The translations under genes were made by a program, and so were the position numbers. The notes under the pieces were generated by a model. The model did not search any database, was not told where the DNA came from, and saw only the letters and a list, made by a program, of their open reading frames with translations. Below, in pieces: positions 6,410 to 8,374 of a DNA stretch of 8,374 nucleotides (position 1 is its first letter; each line of letters opens with the position of its first letter). This DNA comes from Caldora sp. SIO3E6 (GTDB lineage Bacteria; Cyanobacteriota; Cyanobacteriia; Cyanobacteriales; Coleofasciculaceae), in the NCBI GenBank assembly GCA_010672185.1, contig JAAHHL010000244.1:1-8374 (forward strand), written 5' to 3'.

Positions 6410-6800
6410 CTCTAGTGCATATATTGAATTACTCAAAACCTTTCCTCCTCGCCCAATTAGTTCTGAAGAGGAATTACTAGCTACTCAAAAGGTGATCGAC
6501 TTACTGATTGATCGTGGTACGTTAACATCAGATGAACAAGATTATCTGAATGTTTTAGGTTCTTTAGTCTATGAATACGAACAGAAGCAGGAGCCTATAC
6601 CCGATATTCATGGTGTAGAACTACTCAAAGCTTTACTAGATGAATTTGGCTTGCAGCAACAAGACTTGGTTTCGATTTTTAAGACCGAATCTGTTGTATC
6701 CTCTGTGTTGAATGGTCAACATCAGCTTACTGCCAGCCACATTCACAAGTTGGCTGAGTTTTTTCAAATCTCTCCTGCGGCTTTTTTTGAGTCAGTTTAG
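6360..6800 (+). CDS. higA: HigA-family antitoxin (HTH transcriptional regulator), orphan
   Basis: HigA binds and neutralises HigB and represses its own operon through a helix-turn-helix. In the longest reading (146 residues) the N-terminal part around YIELLKTFPPRPISSEEEL (about 21-39) and the segment PDIHGVELL (81-89) are typical of this cyanobacterial branch. The XRE-like HTH covers about 87-143 (QQDLVSIFKTESVVSSVLNG, then the LAEFFQISPAAFF ending). The listed ATG follows GGA at 6348 inside the MITE end, so an expressed protein could start there. ATG 6390 or 6393, with GGAAAA just before, is at least as likely, since it would have overlapped the end of the ancestral higB by about 20 bases. 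Its cognate toxin is destroyed, so it is now an orphan antitoxin or a stand-alone regulator; its native promoter, normally in front of higB, is not visible. Confidence 0.9.
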   Translation: MQNMTNKIGKMMSGSRSSSAYIELLKTFPPRPISSEEELLATQKVIDLLIDRGTLTSDEQDYLNVLGSLVYEYEQKQEPIPDIHGVELLKALLDEFGLQQQDLVSIFKTESVVSSVLNGQHQLTASHIHKLAEFFQISPAAFFESV

Positions 6801-6893
6801 GATAACAGTTAGTTGTAGTGAAAACGAGTTCATTATACCATTGAGCGACTCGAAAGCTATATATTGTTTAACAGTATTTTGTAATCAATAAAG

Positions 6894-7271
6894 ATGTTTT
6901 CTTACAAAATCACATCTCCAACCAATGCCAGAGACGAACTTTTCAAGTTGTTAGAGCTGGTAGTAGAAAATCATCAAGTTTATATTATCAACCGTCATGA
7001 TGGTGAAAATGTAGCCTTGATTGCTGAGTCCGATTTGGTAAATTTGGTTGAAACAGTGTATCTTTTGCGCTCTCCTGCGAATGCGCATCGGTTATTTGAG
7101 GCAATCGAAGAGTCCAAATCAGGAAAGATTATACCTCAGTCCATTGCAGAACTTAAGCAGGAGTTAGGAATTGAACAAGAAACTGCTCAGGGTTATGGCA
7201 GTTGGGCTGGTCAAATTATTGTATCAGATGATTTTGATGAACCCTTAGAAGATTTGGCTGAATATATGTAA
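6894..7271 (+). CDS. Phd/YefM-family antitoxin with VapB/DUF2281-like C-terminal tail
   Basis: The protein has 125 residues. Positions 1-95 follow the Phd/YefM fold: SPTNARDELFKLLELV (N-terminal DNA-binding dimer region), NRHDGENVALIAESDLVNLVETVYLLRSP (core), then PQSIAELKQELGI, the toxin-binding helix typical of partners of RelE/YoeB toxins. The remaining residues end in SDDFDEPLEDLAEYM, a tail familiar from DUF2281/VapB-type antitoxins that pair with PIN-domain toxins, so the protein looks like a chimera of two antitoxin types. The start at 6894 follows AATAAAG, a weak ribosome site. It lies 93 bases after higA in the same direction. No toxin follows: one base after the stop there is ATGAAATAT (7273), a possible toxin start, but the frame stops after nine codons. 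Confidence 0.85.
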   Translation: MFSYKITSPTNARDELFKLLELVVENHQVYIINRHDGENVALIAESDLVNLVETVYLLRSPANAHRLFEAIEESKSGKIIPQSIAELKQELGIEQETAQGYGSWAGQIIVSDDFDEPLEDLAEYM

Positions 7272-7376
7272 GATGAAATATAGCAATTATCAATTAATTT
7301 GAATTAAATTGTACCTATTGTAGCAAGTCGTAAGTTGTAGTGGACCGACACAGCTAAAATGGTAGTTTAGATTTTC

Positions 7377-7437
7377 GTAGCACAAACGTCTCGCTCGCTA
7401 AGAGGTATATAAAAAGCGAGCAAGATGCTCGCACTAC
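7377..7437. repeat. Nested 23-nt imperfect inverted repeat with GCGAGC hairpin
   Basis: Positions 7377-7399 and 7415-7437 are inverted copies matching at 17 of 23 bases; all six differences are transitions. The right copy contains its own short hairpin, GCGAGC-AAGAT-GCTCGC (7416-7432), a repeat often met in cyanobacteria (GTGCGAGCATCTTGCTCGC on the other strand). It lies inside the larger MITE-like element and could act as a transcription end signal for the two convergent genes. Confidence 0.7.
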
Positions 7438-7445
7438 ATTTTCTC

Positions 7446-7470
7446 ATTCTAAATTCTAAATTCTAAATTC
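7446..7470. repeat. 7-bp tandem array (ATTCTAA), 3.6 copies
   Basis: Three exact ATTCTAA units followed by ATTC. It is a fourth heptamer array of the window with its own sequence, nested within the MITE-like element at 7337-7515. Confidence 0.85.
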
Positions 7471-7514
7471 CCCACCCGTTTCTAAGCCACCATTTTAGCT
7501 GTGTCGCGCCACTA

Positions 7515-8374
7515 CTAAATCCGCACTACTAAACGAATTTTCTCGACAGGCAATTGAGGAGATTGCTTGGTTAGAGCTCGTATAAAGTAGGAGAAGCGCT
7601 CCCGCAGACTCATTGGTTTACGGAGTAGCCTTTCGGGAACTCGCCAATTGAGAAGAGATTGCCGAATTACTGCGATCGCTTTTTCATCTTTTACAGATGA
7701 GGCTTGCTTATCCATAGCCAACTCTTTCACAAAACCCTCGGTAAGGTAAAATTCAAAGACGAGCTCGCCGCTGACATTCGGGGGTAAGTTAATATACTGT
7801 AGGCGTTCAGACAGAAGCATAAGTGCATATTGATTGAGTCCTGTTACACTAACGATTTGTAGGCGATTTTTGGGCTTTCTGTAGGCAGGCTCTTGTGGTG
7901 AAGAAGACATTGCTCGGGGCGCAGAAGTAGGTGCATAAGACATTGCTGGGGACTCAGCCGCAGGTTCATAAGATAGATCCGAATCATTATCTTCATCCTC
8001 CCAGACTACTGGACCAGGACTCATTAGAGTGATATCAAACTCATCAATAGGTCCAGTAGGCGCAGGGTAATGAACAACTTCCCTCCTCTTTTTAACTGGT
8101 GCATAACTTTGAGCCACATCTCCAAAAATGCCTGCATAGCTAACAGCTTCTGGCATTTCTACGGGAATTTGCACCGCAACTGAACCCTCCTGGGGATTGA
8201 CTCGTACTTCATCACTGACGGCAACAAAAGCAGTATACTGAGATAACAGTTGATAAGTAAGAGCAGTATCCGTCACTTCATCCACCCCTGCTTTGGTCTC
8301 ACCCTTGAGCATGAGGTTCATCAAGTCCTTAATTCGAGCACGACCCCACAGTTGAGCGATCGCTCGATTTCCCA
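7515..8374 (-). CDS. VIT/vWA-domain protein, C-terminal part with after-VIT domain (partial at right edge)
   Basis: The frame stays open to the right edge, so the gene starts outside the window; at least 285 residues are seen. The segment AIAQLWGRARIKDLM, then VTDTALTYQLLSQYTAFVAVSDEVRVNP, is the hallmark end of the inter-alpha-trypsin-inhibitor-like (VIT plus von Willebrand A) proteins of cyanobacteria; the VIT and vWA domains themselves would lie upstream. A low-complexity linker follows, rich in Pro, Ser, Ala and Asp with repeated SYAP/SYEP motifs (QSYAPV, LSYEPA, MSYAPT). The last part, from about RLQIVSVTGLNQYALM to KIRLVVRI, is an after-VIT-type domain. Such proteins are usually thought to be envelope or surface adhesion-like factors, but the role here is unknown. 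A TTG at 8324 is not the start, since the conserved WGRARIKD lies upstream of it. Confidence 0.85.
   Translation of the reverse strand, partial: GNRAIAQLWGRARIKDLMNLMLKGETKAGVDEVTDTALTYQLLSQYTAFVAVSDEVRVNPQEGSVAVQIPVEMPEAVSYAGIFGDVAQSYAPVKKRREVVHYPAPTGPIDEFDITLMSPGPVVWEDEDNDSDLSYEPAAESPAMSYAPTSAPRAMSSSPQEPAYRKPKNRLQIVSVTGLNQYALMLLSERLQYINLPPNVSGELVFEFYLTEGFVKELAMDKQASSVKDEKAIAVIRQSLLNWRVPERLLRKPMSLRERFSYFIRALTKQSPQLPVEKIRLVVRI

Larger units (their letters stand above)
7337..7515. mobile_element. MITE-like element with 34-bp imperfect terminal inverted repeats
   Basis: Left arm 7337-7370 (starting GTAGTGGACCGACACAGC) and right arm 7482-7515 (reverse complement starting GTAGTGGCGCGACACAGC) match at about 30 of 34 positions, including the shared block CGACACAGCTAAAATGGT. 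TA dinucleotides at 7338-7339 and 7513-7514 would suit a TA-targeting family. The 179-bp element has no gene; its interior holds a smaller inverted repeat and a 7-bp array. It sits in the convergent space between the antitoxin and the VIT/vWA gene, and its right edge touches the latter's stop codon (TAG, 7517-7515). Confidence 0.8.

Noticed and set aside
6834..6865. A promoter for the Phd-type antitoxin (TTGAGC 6841, TATATT 6860, TATACC 6834)
   Set aside because: Spacings between possible -35 and -10 hexamers are 13-15 bases, too short to be convincing.
7273..7302. A toxin gene starting at ATG 7273 after the Phd-type antitoxin
   Set aside because: The frame ends after nine codons, and no toxin-like sequence continues in another frame up to the MITE-like element, so it is at most a scar.
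7337..7515. The second MITE-like element as the cause of toxin loss after the Phd-type antitoxin
   Set aside because: Removing it in silico joins non-coding sequence to the end of the VIT/vWA gene and restores no toxin frame, unlike the first element in higB.
7515..8324. A complete 269-residue gene starting at TTG 8324
   Set aside because: The same frame continues to the window edge and encodes conserved residues (AIAQLWGRARIKD) upstream of the TTG, so the gene is partial, not complete.

Overview
The window looks like chromosome of a filamentous or colonial cyanobacterium. Evidence: six copies of the HIP1 octamer GCGATCGC (276, 1056, 4553, 5028, 7672, 8356); a cyanobacterial-type polynucleotide phosphorylase; a long SNF2 helicase opening with MAILHGSW; a VIT/vWA-type protein; and many short repeats typical of repeat-rich cyanobacteria (7-bp and 8-bp tandem arrays, small palindromic elements, MITE-like inverted repeats). 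The genus cannot be fixed from this sequence alone.

Layout. 1-114: tail of a probable transposase entering from the left. 115-243: a repeat-only spacer ending in a 7-bp tandem array that runs into the stop codon of the next gene. 238-3597 (minus): a full-length SWI2/SNF2 helicase carrying two in-frame 8-bp tandem-repeat insertions in its N-terminal half. 3598-3819: divergent intergenic region with a 24-bp dyad and a second 7-bp array. 3820-5964 (plus): pnp, intact, with all catalytic residues visible. 5965-6174: possible terminators, a third 7-bp array and a GTGTGTTA/TAACGCACC hairpin repeat. 6175-7271 (plus): a decayed toxin-antitoxin island. 7337-7515: a second MITE-like element with further repeats nested in it. 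7515-8374 (minus): C-terminal part of a VIT/vWA 'after-VIT' protein running off the right edge.

The most interesting part is 6140-6800. The sequence just left of the 118-bp MITE-like element encodes VDYKYQKIFIRHVLTH. If the element (6240-6357) and one copy of a 3-bp TCA duplication are removed in silico, the frame continues as AEYDKQNWKNDEWFT and a stop at 6407. This is the expected C-terminus of a HigB (RelE-superfamily) mRNA interferase, ending just inside the start of the higA antitoxin gene that follows. So the toxin gene was broken by the MITE, and its 5' part is also missing (replaced by another repeat), while the antitoxin higA is intact. A second antitoxin (Phd/YefM type with an unusual DUF2281/VapB-like acidic tail) follows and also lacks a toxin. 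The island is therefore two orphan antitoxins plus a toxin fossil.

The two large housekeeping genes (RNA turnover by PNPase; SNF2 ATPase) are divergently transcribed, and nothing in the sequence links them functionally to the toxin-antitoxin remnants or the VIT/vWA protein.
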